A DNA stretch of 64,000 bases, from positions 59,272,501 through 59,336,500 of the forward strand of contig NC_073637.1 in the NCBI RefSeq assembly GCF_029407905.1, in the 5' to 3' direction. The notes below the pieces were generated by a model. It made no database searches and was not told the DNA's origin. It saw only the letters and a list, made by a program, of their open reading frames with translations. Origin of the DNA: Bubalus kerabau. Lineage: Eukaryota; Chordata; Mammalia; Artiodactyla; Bovidae. The position numbers and the translations under genes were made by a program. Position 1 is the first letter of the stretch; each line of letters opens with the position of its first letter. Positions 1 through 10,584 of this stretch are shown piece by piece.

Positions 1-3000
1 CATGTGTGCTAAGTTGCTTCAGTCTTTCCCAGCATCAGCGTGTTTTCCAATGAGTTGGCCCTTCATACCATGTGGAGCTTCTGCTTCAGCAACAGTCCTT
101 TCAATGAATATTCAAGGTTGATTTCCTTTAGGATTGACTGGTTTGATCTCCTTTCTGTCCAGGGAACTCTTAAAGATCTTCTCCAGCAACACAGTTCGAA
201 AGCATCTATTCTTCAGCCCTCAGCTTTCTTTATGATCCAACTTTCACATCTGTACTGGACTACTGGAAAAACCATAGCTTTGATTGTATGGACCTTTGTC
301 AGCAAAGTTATATCTTTGCTTTTTGATACACTGTCTAGGTTTGTCATCGCTTTCCTTCCAAGGAGCAAGCATCTTTTAATATTATGACTGCAATCACCTC
401 CCACAGGGATTTTGTCACTGCTTCCTCTTTTTCCCCTTCTATTTGCCATGAAGTGATGGGACTGAATGCCATGATCTTAGTTTTTTGAATGCTGGGTTTT
501 AAACCAGCTTTTTCACTCTCCTCTTTCACTCTCATCAAGAGGCTCTTTAGTTCCTCTTCACTTTCTGCTATTAGGGTGGTATCATTTGTGTATCTGAGGT
601 TGTTGATATTTCTCCTGACAATCTTGATTTCAGTTTGTGATTCATGCAGCCCAGCATTTCACACGATGTACTCTGCATATAAGTTAAATAAGCAGGGTGA
701 CAATAGATAGCCTGGTCATACTCCTTTCCCAATTTGGAACCAGTCAATTGTTCCATGTAAGGTTCTAACTATTGCTTCTTGACCCACATACAGACTTCTC
801 AGGAGACAGGTAAGGTGATCTGGTATTCCCATCTCTAAGAATTTTTCGGTTTGTTGTGATCCACACAGTCTAAGGCTTTCATGTAGTCAATGAAGCAGAA
901 GAAGTTTTTCTGGAATTCCCTTGCTTTCTCTATGATCCAGTGAATGTTCGCAATTTGATCTCTTGGTCCTCTGCCTTTTGTAAACTCAACTTGTATATCT
1001 GGAAGGTCTCGGTTCACATACTGCTGAAGAGTAACTTGAAGGATTTTGAGCATAACCTTACTAGCATGGAAAATGAGTACAATTGCACTTCCCTTCTTTG
1101 GAATTGGAATGAAAACTGACCTTTTCCAATCCCGGGGCCACTGCTGAGTTTTCCAAATTTGCTGACATATTGAGTGCAACACTTTAACAGCATCATCTTT
1201 TAGGATTTTAAATATTTAGTTCAATTGGAATTCCATCTGCTCCACTGGCTTTGTGATAATGCTTCCTAAGGCCCACTTGACCTCACACTCCAGGATGTCT
1301 GGATCTAGGTGAGTGACCACACCCTCGTGATTATCCCTGTCATTAAGACTTTTTTAGTATAGTTCTTCTGTGTATTCTTCTTAATCTCCTCTTCTTAATC
1401 TCTTCTGCCTCTGTAGGTCCTTACTGTTTTTGTTCTTTTTGTTCTTTTGCCCATCCTTGTGTGACATGTTCCCTTGATATCTCCAGCTTTCTTGACGAGA
1501 TCTCTAGTCTTTCTCATTCTATTGTTATCCTCTACTTCTTTGCATTGTTCATTGAAGAAGGCTTTCTTATTGATATCTTCTTGCTACTCTCTGGAACTCT
1601 GCATTCAGCTGGATATATCTTTCCCTTTCTCCCTTGCTTTTTGCTTCTCTTCTTTCCTCAACTATGTGTAAACCCACCTCAGGCAACCACTTTGCCTTCT
1701 TGCATTTCTTTTTCTTTGGGATGGTTTTGGTCACTGAGTCATATACAATGTTACCAACCTCTGTCCATAGTTCTTCAGTCACAGTGTCTACCGGATTTAA
1801 TCCTCTGATTCTGTTTATTACCTTCACTTTATAATCATAAGAGATTTGATTTAGGTCATACCTGAATGGCTTACTGGACTTTCTTCAAATTAAGCTTGAT
1901 TTTCACAGTGGGGAGCTGATGATCTGAGCCACATTCAGCTCCTGGTCTTGTTTTTGCTGACTGTATAGGGCTCCTCTACCTTTGGCTGAAAAGAATATAA
2001 TCAGTCTGATTTCAGTATTGACCATCTGGTGATGTCCATGTGTAGAGTCATCTCTCGTGTTGTTGGAAAAGGGTGTTTGCTATGACCAGTGTGTTCTCTT
2101 GACAAAACTCTGTTAGCCTTTGCCCTGGTTCATTTTGTACTCCAAGGCCAAACTTGCCTGTTACTCCAGGTATCTCTTGACTTCCTACATTTTCATTCCA
2201 GTCCCCTATGATGAAAAGCACATCTTTCTTTGGTTTAGTTCTAAAACGTCTTATAGGTGTTCATAGAACCAGTCAGATTCAGCATCAGTGGTTGAGGCAT
2301 AGACTTGAGTTACTGTGATGTTGAATGGTTTGCCTTGGAAATGAACCAAGATCATTCTGTCATTTTTAAGATTGCACCTAAGTACTGCATTTCAAGCTCT
2401 TTTGTTGACCGTGAGGCTTAATTAGTTTCTTCAAAGGGATTCTTTGCCCACAGTAGTAGATATAATGGTCTTCTGAATTACATCCACCCATTCCCATCCG
2501 TTTTAGTTCACTGATTCCTAAGATGTTGATGTTTACTCTTGTTAGTTCCTGCTTGACCACATCTGATTTACCTTGATTCATGGGCCTAACATTCCAGGTT
2601 CCTATGCAATGTTATTCTTTACAGCATCAGACTTAACTTTCACCACCAGACACATGCATAGCTGAGTGTCATTTCCATTTTGGCCCAGCCACTTCATTTT
2701 TCTGAGGCTATTAGTAATTGCCCTCTACTCTTCCGCAGTAGCATATTGGACATTTTCCCACCTGGGAGGTTCATCTTTCAGTATCATATCTTTTTGCCTT
2801 TTCATATTGTACATGTTCATGTTCATGGGTTCTCACGGCTAGAATACTGGCATAGTTTGCCTTTCACTCCTCCAGCGGACCACATTTTGTCAGAATTCTT
2901 CACCATGACCCATCTGTCATTTGTGGCCCTTCACAGCATGGCTCATAGCTTCATTGAATTATGCAAGCCCCTTTGCTATGACAAGGCTGTGATCCATGAA

Positions 3001-3018
3001 AGGGATTTCCTGGTTAGA
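1..3018 (-). mobile_element. BovB LINE, nearly full length, old and degraded
   Basis: Read on the minus strand this runs from BovB 5' leader sequence (near 3018) through the endonuclease and reverse-transcriptase coding region to the 3' part. Bases 1-23 resemble a Bov tail, then the sequence jumps straight to the 'ctttcccagcatcag' segment, so roughly 200 bp of the 3' region is missing. The 5' leader is shorter than in the copy at 36 kb. Many stops and frameshifts mark it as an old, dead copy. The left end reaches the window edge, so the true 3' end and any TSD cannot be judged. Confidence 0.93.
200..2581 (-). pseudogene. BovB ORF2 remnant (endonuclease plus reverse transcriptase)
   Basis: The protein start (MNQGK-type N terminus) is recognisable at 2581 reading leftward, followed by endonuclease sequence with a DHYIYYCG stretch. 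The linker region lies at 1567-1827 and the RT fingers/palm at 835-1182 (IPIPKKG, then DYMKALDCVDHN). The catalytic YADD box at 581-592 has become YTND, so one active-site aspartate is lost. The frame is broken between every block. It would have encoded the RTE-type protein that nicks target DNA and copies its own RNA; no function is possible now. Confidence 0.88.
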
Positions 3019-4611
3019 ATACCCTAATTAGAAGCTCTCACAAATCATTGTTCAAATGACTGATAAAATAGCAAGTTTCATGTTTAAAGGAATCACCCAT
3101 TTTAGTCACTTTGAGAAAATGTGAAAAGAATAAATGTTACTATATATAGATCTGCTTCTGTAGGTATTTACAGTGTTGATAACAATGAACCAGAATTTTC
3201 TATTCATAAAAGCTCTCTTTTCATTATAAATAAAGTTCATTATCTGTTAAAACTCAACTCTTGTAAGGCTACTGTATTCTTTGAAAGGTATTGTGTCTAA
3301 TATCATAAGGTTAAAAAAGTGTAAGTGTATTTTCAACTGTTAAGTGTTGGGAGAGCACTTTCTCATTTTTAATGGCTTTAATACACCTGTACTTTGTGTA
3401 CAGTCAGCACTCAATTGATATCTACTGTTGGCAATTATTATTTTGGAAAGAGATGGTAGGAAAGAGTTAATGCAAACCCTAGAGTTTTATTTTTTTCTTT
3501 TCTTTTTCTAAGAAATATACGTATGAGGACACCTTCATTTGCCCTAACTAGAGATAAAACCATAAGAAGTGAGGACAGCAATTATATCTTGTCAAATATT
3601 TTTTACCTAAAAGAGGCATTGTTTGAAATAAAATATCATAGTGCATTTCCACAATATTCTAGCAAATACATTAATTTTTACTCATCTGTAACATGATACT
3701 AACTGCATACTGTGATTATGATGATTTAAACAAAGTAAATGAAGGAAAAGCAATTAATGGAGTATCACAAATATGATTTGTTTTGCTATTACTGGTATTA
3801 CTATAGCTGTAATATATTTCTATAATTTTCTGATTTTAAATAGGAGCACCTATATAACCTATTCTTATTTTCATATTCTTGGCAACATTCTTGGAAATAC
3901 TTCAATTGTGTCAAGCAATTTTTCAAGATTTTTTTCTTAAAATAATATTAGACATCGTTTTGTTTGTTTTGGGTGCTTTCACTTTCTTTTTGGATGTTCT
4001 TGGCAATTTCATATGTGCTTATTATTCTGATCCAAACCTGTGAGGAAAATATCCCACAACACTGCCCAATTTACAAGACCACACAGTGATTTATAAGAGT
4101 TCCTCCCCCACAGAGCCTTTAATGGGGAAAAACTCATCTATATTGCTGTGTCAAGAAATCACCACCTTTATCACATACCACAGACATAAATGAACCATAT
4201 AAAAGCAAATAATCCTTAACTCCTCTACAGGAAGTGAGAGCAGAATTTGAACTTTAGCAGATGCTTAGAATGTGTAACTAGTTTTAGAGACCATGTAACA
4301 TGGATATTAACAAGTAGTTACAGATAGTTTATCTAGTGCAATGGATTTTAAATCATTTTTGAAAAACTGAAATCTTTTAAACATATACAATATGGCATAA
4401 TATACTATATAATTCTTCTAAGAACTCAAGTAATTTTTATTTCTATATCAATCTTATGTGGATTTAGATAGGGTACTTTTACCAAACTCTGTTGGGCTTT
4501 TAACCAAAATACTAATACATTTTCATATTTTAAACATTCTAACAATGATTGATCATTGAATTTACTCTTAAAAACCTGGATTTTAAAATCAGATATATTT
4601 AGCTACTTCTA
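3019..4611. other. unique AT-rich sequence
   Basis: No recognised young repeat, no convincing ORF and no splice-framed exon seen. It is a mosaic of AT-rich sequence between two BovB copies. Confidence 0.6.
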
Positions 4612-5260
4612 AGCTTTGTTATGGGAAATAGATGGGGAAACAGTGGAAACGGTGTCAGAATTTATTTTGGAGGGCTCCAAAATCACTGCAGATGGTGACT
4701 GCAGCCATGAAATTAAAAGACGCTTACTCCTTGGAAGGAAAGTTATGACCAACCTAGATAGCATATTCAAAAGCAGAGACATTACTTTGCCAACAAAGGT
4801 CCGTCTAGTCAAGGCTATGGTTTTTTCTGTGGTCATGTATGGATGTGAGAGTTGGACTGTGAAGAAAGCTGAGGGCCGAAAAATTGATGCTTTTGAAGTG
4901 TGGTGTTGGAGAAGACTGTTGAGAGTCCCTTGGACTGCAAGGAGATCCAACCAGTCCATTCTGAAGGAGATCAGTCCTGGGTGTTCATTGGAAGGACTGA
5001 TGCTAAAGCTGAAACTCCGATACTTTGGCCACCTCATGCAAAGAGTTGACTCATTGGAAAAGACCCTGATGCTGGGAGGGATTGGGGGCAGGAGGAGAAG
5101 GGGACGACAGAGGATGAGATGACTGGATGGAATCACCAACTCAATGCACATGAGTTTGGGTAAGCTCTGGGAGTTGGTCATGGACAGGGAGGCCTGGCGT
5201 GCTGTGATTCATTGGGTCACAAAGAGTCAGACACGACTGAGCGACTAAACTGAACTGAAT
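4612..5260 (+). mobile_element. BovB 3' fragment (5'-truncated)
   Basis: Plus-strand BovB from the C-terminal part of ORF2 to the tail, which ends 'gactgagcgactaaactgaactgaa'-like at about 5260. It contains a 168-codon open stretch (4616-5122): the post-RT domain with LLLGRKVMTNLDS, VMYGCESWT and YFGHLM blocks. This ends at a TGA (5120-5122) that replaces a tryptophan codon of the RMRWLDG motif. There is no RT active site because truncation falls downstream of it. No clear TSD was found. Confidence 0.92.
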
Positions 5261-5409
5261 GCTAGAGACCAAACAGTGAGTGGTATAGAAATTGACCATG
5301 GTTTGCACTGTTCTCTAGCTTATTCAGTAATATCACCACCTAGTAAGCCAACCTGAAAAAACAACAGCCACAGCAATAAATAGTCACTCACTTGAAGGAG
5401 GTAAGTCTA

Positions 5410-5557
5410 ATAATGATTAAGTATGATTTTTCCAGGCACTTTCAGGTACTTTTTCTCATTTATCTCATTTAAGCCTCATATTTCTGTATAGTAGATGTCA
5501 TGTTCATCTTTTGAAATTAGAAAACTTGGTAACAGAATAACTAAATTACTTTCTCAA
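5410..5557 (-). mobile_element. MIR/MIR3-like SINE remnant
   Basis: The run 'cactttcaggtactttttctcatttatctcatttaagcctcat' followed by a gap and '...attagaaaacttggtaacag' has the layout of an antisense MIR core. It is heavily diverged. Confidence 0.5.
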
Positions 5558-6328
5558 AATGACCCTTATGGCAGAAAGTGAAGAAGACCTAAAGAGCCTC
5601 TTGATGAAAGTGAAAGCAGAGAGTGAAAAAGTTGGCTTAAAACTCAAAATTTAGAAAACTAAGATCATGGCATCTGGTTCCATCACTTCATGACAAATAG
5701 ATGGGGAAACAATGGAGACAGTGTCAAACTTTATTTTCTTGGGCTCCAAAATCACTGCAGATGGTGACTGCAGACATGAAATTAAAAGACGCTTACTCCT
5801 TGGAAGGAGAGTTATGACCAACCTAGATAGCATATTCAAAAGCAGAGACATTACTTTGCCAACAAAGGTTCATCTAGTCAAAGCTATGGTTTTTCCAGTA
5901 GTCATGTATGGATGTGAGAGCTGGACTATAAAAAAAGCTGAGTGCTGAAGAATTGATGCTTTTGAACTGTGGTGTTGGAAAAGACTCTTGAAAGCCCTCT
6001 GGACTGCAAGGAGATCCAACCAGTCCATCCTAAAGGAGGTCAGTCCTGAGTGTTCATTGGAAGGACTGATGCTGAAGCTGAAGTTCCAGTACTTTGGCAC
6101 CTGATGCTAAGAGCCGACTCATTTGAAAAAGACCCTGATGCTGGGAAATACTGAAGGTGGGAGGAGAAGGGGACAAAAGAGGATGAGATGGCTGGATGGC
6201 ATCACCAACGCGATGGACATGAGTTTGAGTAGGCTCTGGGAATTGATGCTGGACAGGGAAGCCTGGCATACTGTAGTCATGGGGTCGCAAGGATTTGGAC
6301 ACGACTGAGTGACTGAACTGAACTGAAT
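5558..6328 (+). mobile_element. BovB 3' fragment (5'-truncated)
   Basis: Begins just after the RT YADD box (the 'cccttatggcagaaagtgaagaa' equivalent) and runs to a gactgagtgactgaactgaa-type tail at 6328. ORF2 is broken by a stop near 5652 (CAG to TAG), another at 5946-5948 and later frame damage. It lies about 300 bp from another BovB 3' end in the same orientation. No TSD was recognised. Confidence 0.92.
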
Positions 6329-6409
6329 ATGTGATAGTCCAAGTGCATCTGATCTTGAATGGTTTGCCTTTGTGTTGCCCTACCTTGCCTGTTTCTTTGT
6401 CTGAAAAGA

Positions 6410-6625
6410 CCAGAGCCAGAATATCTGGGTTTCTCTGTCTGTCCCCACCACTTACTAGCTGGATGACTTTGGCAAAGCTACTTAACCTCTTTATCCTTCA
6501 GGTTTCTCATTTATAAAGTGAAGACAGTGATACCTGTCTCAGAAATTTTGGTTGAAAAAATAAGTGTGTAAAGTAAAGCACTTGGAATTACTTTGGGTAC
6601 ATAGTAAGTATTCGATTGTGTGCTC
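6410..6625 (+). mobile_element. MIR SINE
   Basis: Good match to the MIR plan: 'ccagaatatctgggtt', then 'cacttactagctggatgactttggcaaagc', 'taacctctttatcc' and a '...gcacttggaattactttgggtacatagtaagt' 3' part. Old, pre-ruminant insertion. Confidence 0.8.
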
Positions 6626-6790
6626 ATCCATTGTGCTCAGTTGGAGTATGTTTTATTATAATGGTAGTGATCATTGATTCAGTAACCTCCTATTGTATCA
6701 CCACTTCCTAGTTAACTTTTTCTTTTATTATCTCTCTCGCTTCAAAGAATTATTGACATCTGCTTTGTGCCAAGCACTTTTTAGGAGCTA

Positions 6791-6959
6791 ACTTCTTTGC
6801 AACCCCATGGACTGTAGCCCATCAGGCTCCTCTGTCCGTGGATTCTCCAGGAGTGGAGTAGCATTTCCTTCTCCAGGGGATCTTCCTGATCCAGGGATTG
6901 AACCCAGGTCTTCTGCATTGCAGGCATATTCTTTAACATCTGATCCACCAGGGAAGCTC
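6791..6959 (-). mobile_element. Bov-tA SINE, with internal deletion
   Basis: Antisense Bov-tA. 'gcaaccccatggactgtagcc', a shortened middle, 'gatccagggattgaaccc' (reverse B box) and 'ccaccagggaagctc' (reverse tRNA-like 5' end) are all present. It is flanked by an 8-bp TSD 'aggagcta' at 6783-6790 and 6960-6967. Confidence 0.9.
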
Positions 6960-7073
6960 AGGAGCTAGCTTAGACTATATCAAGGAACCAAAAGAGGCAT
7001 AGAGGGTGCCCTTATAGATTTACATTTTAGATGTTCTAGGTAGATCAAATAGACAATAGATGATAAATGATAT

Positions 7074-7116
7074 GGGCTTCCTATGTGGCGCTAGTGGTAA
7101 AGAACCCTCCTGTAGC
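7074..7116 (+). mobile_element. Bov-tA 5' scrap
   Basis: Only the tRNA-like 5' end is left (gggcttcctatgtggcgc, tagtggtaaagaaccc); the rest is deleted. Confidence 0.65.
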
Positions 7117-7653
7117 ATGTTAAAAGGTAGTAAGTGCTATGAAAAAAAGAACAACACAGAGTAATTTGAGTAGATGGTGACCAGCAGAAGGCATTTAAAG
7201 AACTGATGTTATTTAAGACTTGCAGAAGAGTTGCAAGAATAGTACAAACCAATACCACAGACCTGGCTCCATTTGCTTTGTTAATAAGTCTGTCTACAAA
7301 AATATGTGCATATACAGAATTTTGTTCCTCAACTTTTGGGAAGAAGTTGAAGATGGTGTGTCCCTTAACTTCTAAAATATTTCAATGTGTATTTCCAAAG
7401 AATAAAGACATTTAAAAAATAATTACATTGCAATTATCAAAATCAGAATATAAAATATTGATATACTTCTGTTATATAACCCTGAATCCTTATTCACATT
7501 TAATCAGTTTTCCCAGTAATGTCATTTACAGCTTTTCGTGGTGCAAAATTCAATACAGGATCATGTATTGAATTTTATTGTCACATTTTTCTTGTTTTAC
7601 GTGATCTCTTAATCTTGACATTTTTGAAGAATTCAGGCCAGTGGCGTTTGGTT

Positions 7654-7775
7654 TGCTGCTGCTGCTGCTGCTAAGTTGCTTCAGTCATGTCTGACTCTAT
7701 GAGACCCCATAGACGGCAGCCCACCAGGCTCCCCTGTCCCTGGGATTCTCCAGGCAAGAACACTGGAGTGGGTTT
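7654..7775 (-). mobile_element. Bov-A2-type SINE, half unit
   Basis: Antisense Bov-A unit starting with a (CTG)n run (7657-7672), then 'ctaagttgcttcagtcatg', 'gaccccatagacggcagcc' and 'ggattctccaggcaagaacac'. It stops after the first monomer. Confidence 0.88.
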
Positions 7776-8081
7776 ATTTCCTCTGGAATTGATAAGGTAA
7801 CAGATTTTTTAGAAGAAAATCACTAAAATTATATTCAGTTTTTCTCAATACTTTATGTCAGGTGTCATAAGACACTGAGTTATTCTAGTGTTGGTGATAT
7901 TAGCTTTGATCTCCTGGTGGGTGATCAATAAGGATTCTCCATTGTAAAGTCAACATTTTCACTTTATAATTAGTAAGTAACTTGTAGGAAGATACTTTAA
8001 GAATATTTAAATATCTGTTTCTCAGCACACTCTACCACCACTTTTATCTCTATTGATAATTTTCTAAATCTATTATTATTT

Positions 8082-8289
8082 CTGGCTCAGACAGTAAAGC
8101 GTCTGCCTGCAATGCAGGAGACCCAGGTTCGATCCCTGGGTTGGGAAGATCCCCTGGAGAAGGAAATGGCAACCCACTCCAGTACTCTTGCCTGGGAAAT
8201 CCCATGGATGGAGGAGCCTGGTAGGCTATATCCATGGGGTTGCAAAGAGTCAGACACGACTGAGCGACTTCACTTTCACTTCACTTTAT
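8082..8289 (+). mobile_element. Bov-tA SINE
   Basis: Sense Bov-tA with a tRNA-Glu-like head (ctggctcagacagtaaag), B box 'ggttcgatccc', body 'cctggagaaggaaatggcaa' and tail 'cgactgagcgacttcac' followed by repeated 'tttcact'. The first few bases of the head are missing. Confidence 0.93.
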
Positions 8290-9065
8290 TTTACAAGGAA
8301 GGCATTTCCCTTCTTCAATTTCTTTATTTGTTTCATTTGTTAATTCAGACTAGATGGACTCATGGCTTTTTACTGAACTCAATAGATTATGATCCATTTT
8401 TTTATAATATTTGGATTCACACATGGCCCCAGATTTGATCAGTAGGATTTCCTTCAAGCTGGCTACTGTGACCTTTTGAGACATCTCCATGATTCCTTGA
8501 GTGCTTCCTTACCTTCTGACAATACCAAAATATTCCAGTTGATCTTATATTTTCCTGCCCCTACCAGGGAGTTAGCCATTTATCCAAAGAACTGTGTTTT
8601 CTTTTAGTAGAGAATGGTATGTGGAAATCAAGACCTGGGCACTGGATTTACTTATTCTTACTGATGTAACATTACTTCTAGGCCCTCTTAGAGAACAGTT
8701 AAGATAGATATCTATTTCTGTCTCATATGTTTATTTGTACATGTTCATCTGAATCTATGAAGCATGATGAATGCATGCATGTTTGTGTGTATGTAAGCCA
8801 GTAGTTCACATTTCTGTCTCAAGTTCCTTTATAATATTAGACTGTATTTTCTGTATAATCATCCTTCTCCCATACATGTAAGTATGTTCTCCAAAGGCAG
8901 AAATTTGATTTTCATTATCCATAATATATTTACTTAATTGCATGACTCATGAAAAAAGTTTCAGAATTGAATACTGATACCACTGTAAAATGTAAACACA
9001 CTAAGAGTTCAATATTTGTTTAAAGTTTTTCTTTTTGCAATAAATATATGTAGTGATAGTCACAT

Positions 9066-9262
9066 ATCTTAAATGTGCAAATTGATAATTTTGTCACCTA
9101 TGCACACTCATATAACATATAACCCTGTATGGTACATTTGTATAACCTCAGAAAGTTCCCTCATGCCCCTTCATCATCCTTGGACTGGAGGATCGACATG
9201 CAATTTATTTATTTATTTATTTATATTTTTAAATTTTAGGTTTATTGAGGTATAATTTACAT
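9066..9262 (-). mobile_element. L1M 3' UTR remnant
   Basis: 'cagaaagttccctcatgccc' and, after an ATTT run, 'tttattgaggtataatttac' are antisense L1M 3'-end landmarks. A Bov-tA follows immediately. Confidence 0.5.
9203..9225. repeat. (ATTT)n microsatellite
   Basis: About five ATTT units inside the L1M remnant. Confidence 0.9.
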
Positions 9263-9263
9263 G

Positions 9264-9445
9264 CAGTCCTGTCATCTACCAGGCTCCTCTGTCCATCCTC
9301 TGGGATTATCCAGGCAAGGATACTGGAGTGGGTTGCAATTTCCTACTTCAGGGGACTTTCCTGACCCAGGGATCGAACCTGCATCTCCTGTGTCTCCTGC
9401 ATTGCAGACAGATTCTTTACTCTCTGAGTCATCAGAGAAGCCCCA
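9264..9445 (-). mobile_element. Bov-tA SINE
   Basis: Antisense unit: 'ctaccaggctcctctgtcc', 'ccaggcaaggatactggagtg', reverse B box 'gggatcgaacc' and a head ending 'tcagagaagcccc'. The Bov-A tail part is truncated at its left end. Confidence 0.9.
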
Positions 9446-9510
9446 TAAAATAAAGTTAGTAATAAAACTTGGTTTTTTTGTGTGCAGTTTTATTTTTTCC
9501 TCTTTTTAAA

Positions 9511-9539
9511 TGTGTGTGTGTGTGTGTATATATATATAT
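9511..9539. repeat. (TG)n(TA)n microsatellite
   Basis: A TG run followed directly by a TA run at the 3' UTR end of the antisense L1. Confidence 0.95.
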
Positions 9540-9897
9540 TCTTTTTCAGATTCTTTTCCTTATAGGTTATTACAAGATACTGAGTAGAGTTCCTTGTGCT
9601 ATGTACTATACAGTAAGTCCTTGTTGGTTATCTGTTTTATACATAATAGTGTGTATATGCTAATCCCAAATTCCTAATTTGTACCTCCCTGCCTTTCCCC
9701 TTTAGTAGCTGTAAGTTTGTTTTCTATATGTGTGAGTCTATATCTGTTTTGTAAATAAGTTCATTTGTATCATGTTTTAGATTCCACATATAAGTGATAT
9801 ATAATATTTGTCTGCATCTGCCTGGCTTACTTCACTTAGTATGATGATATCTAGGTCCATCCATGTTGCTGCAAATGGCATTATTTTATTTTTTTAT

Positions 9898-10080
9898 CAG
9901 TTCAGTTCAGTTCAGTTGCTCAGTCATGTCTGACTCTTTGCGACCCCATGAATCGCAGCACGCCAGGCCTCCCTGTCCATCACCAACTCCCAGAGTTCAC
10001 TCAGACTCACATCCATTGAGTCAGTGATGCCATCCAGCCATCTCATCCTCTGTCGTCCCCTTCTCCTCCTGCCCCCAATC
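9898..10080 (-). mobile_element. BovB 3' end, short, nested in L1
   Basis: Starts with repeated 'cagtt' tail units, then 'gctcagtcatgtctgactc', 'cgcagcacgccaggc' and 'catcctctgtcgtccccttc'. It is flanked by T-rich near-identical target sequence (about 9888-9897 and 10121-10130, differing by one T). The 5' junction carries an extra 40 bp. Confidence 0.9.
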
Positions 10081-10120
10081 TCAATCTCTCTTTCCTTTCC
10101 TTATAGGTTATTATAAGACC
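10081..10120. other. filler DNA at the BovB 5' junction, copied from nearby
   Basis: These 40 bp fit neither BovB nor the expected L1 continuation. Bases 10096-10118 match 9555-9577 at 22 of 23 positions, in the same orientation, about 540 bp away. Confidence 0.75.
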
Positions 10121-10584
10121 TATTTTTTATGGCTGAATAATATTCTATTATGTATATATACTACATCTTCTTTATCCATTCATCTGGTGATGGACATTTA
10201 GGTTGCTTCCATATCTTGGCTATTGTAAATAGTGCTTCAGTGAGAATTGGGATGCATCTATCTTTCTGAATTAGAATTTTCTCCAGATATATGCCCAAAG
10301 TGGGATCACTGGATCATATGGTAACTTTCAGTTTTCTGGGAAACCTCCATACAGTTCTCTGTAGTGGCTGATCTATTTATATTCCCACCAACAGTCAACA
10401 GTGCAGGAGGGTTTCTTTTTCTCCACATCCCCTCCAGTGTTTATCATTTGTAGACTTTTTGATGATGGCCATTCTAATCAGTGTGAGGTGATACCTCATG
10501 GTAGTTTTGATGCACATTTTTCTAATAATTAATGATGTTGACTACCTTTTCATGTGCCTGTTAGCCATCTATATGGACATGCAA

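Larger units (their letters stand above)
6735..7165 (-). mobile_element. L2 LINE remnant, interrupted by SINEs
   Basis: The 'ctttgtgccaagcacttt' piece before 6783 and the 'cttatagatttacattttagatg ... aataga' and 'gtaagtgctatgaaaaa' pieces after 6967 fit an antisense L2 3' region. A Bov-tA (6791-6959) and a Bov-tA scrap (7074-7116) were inserted later. Confidence 0.55.
7205..8880. mobile_element. ancient L1-type repeat (L1M group), interrupted by two Bov SINEs
   Basis: Three segments (7205-7650, 7780-8080, 8290-8880) read as one old interspersed repeat. Landmarks are 'tgtatttccaaagaataaagacat', 'attatcaaaatcagaatat', 'caatacaggatcatgtattg', 'ccttcaagctggctactgtg' and 'ggtatgtggaaatcaagacctgggcactgg'. 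I recognise these as an old mammalian L1-like 3' region but cannot assign subfamily or orientation safely. Confidence 0.45.
9505..10578 (-). mobile_element. L1 3' portion, antisense, with nested BovB
   Basis: Reads as antisense L1 3' UTR and ORF2 end: 'gagttccttgtgctatgtac', 'agattccacatataagtgat', 'ggtccatccatgttgctgc', 'catcttctttatccattcat', 'gggatcactggatcatatgg' and 'cccaccaacagtcaacagtg'. It is split at 9897 by a BovB 3' end plus a 40-bp filler and resumes at about 10121. Confidence 0.88.

Noticed and set aside
40..387. 115-codon plus-strand ORF
   Set aside because: Reverse reading of degraded BovB.
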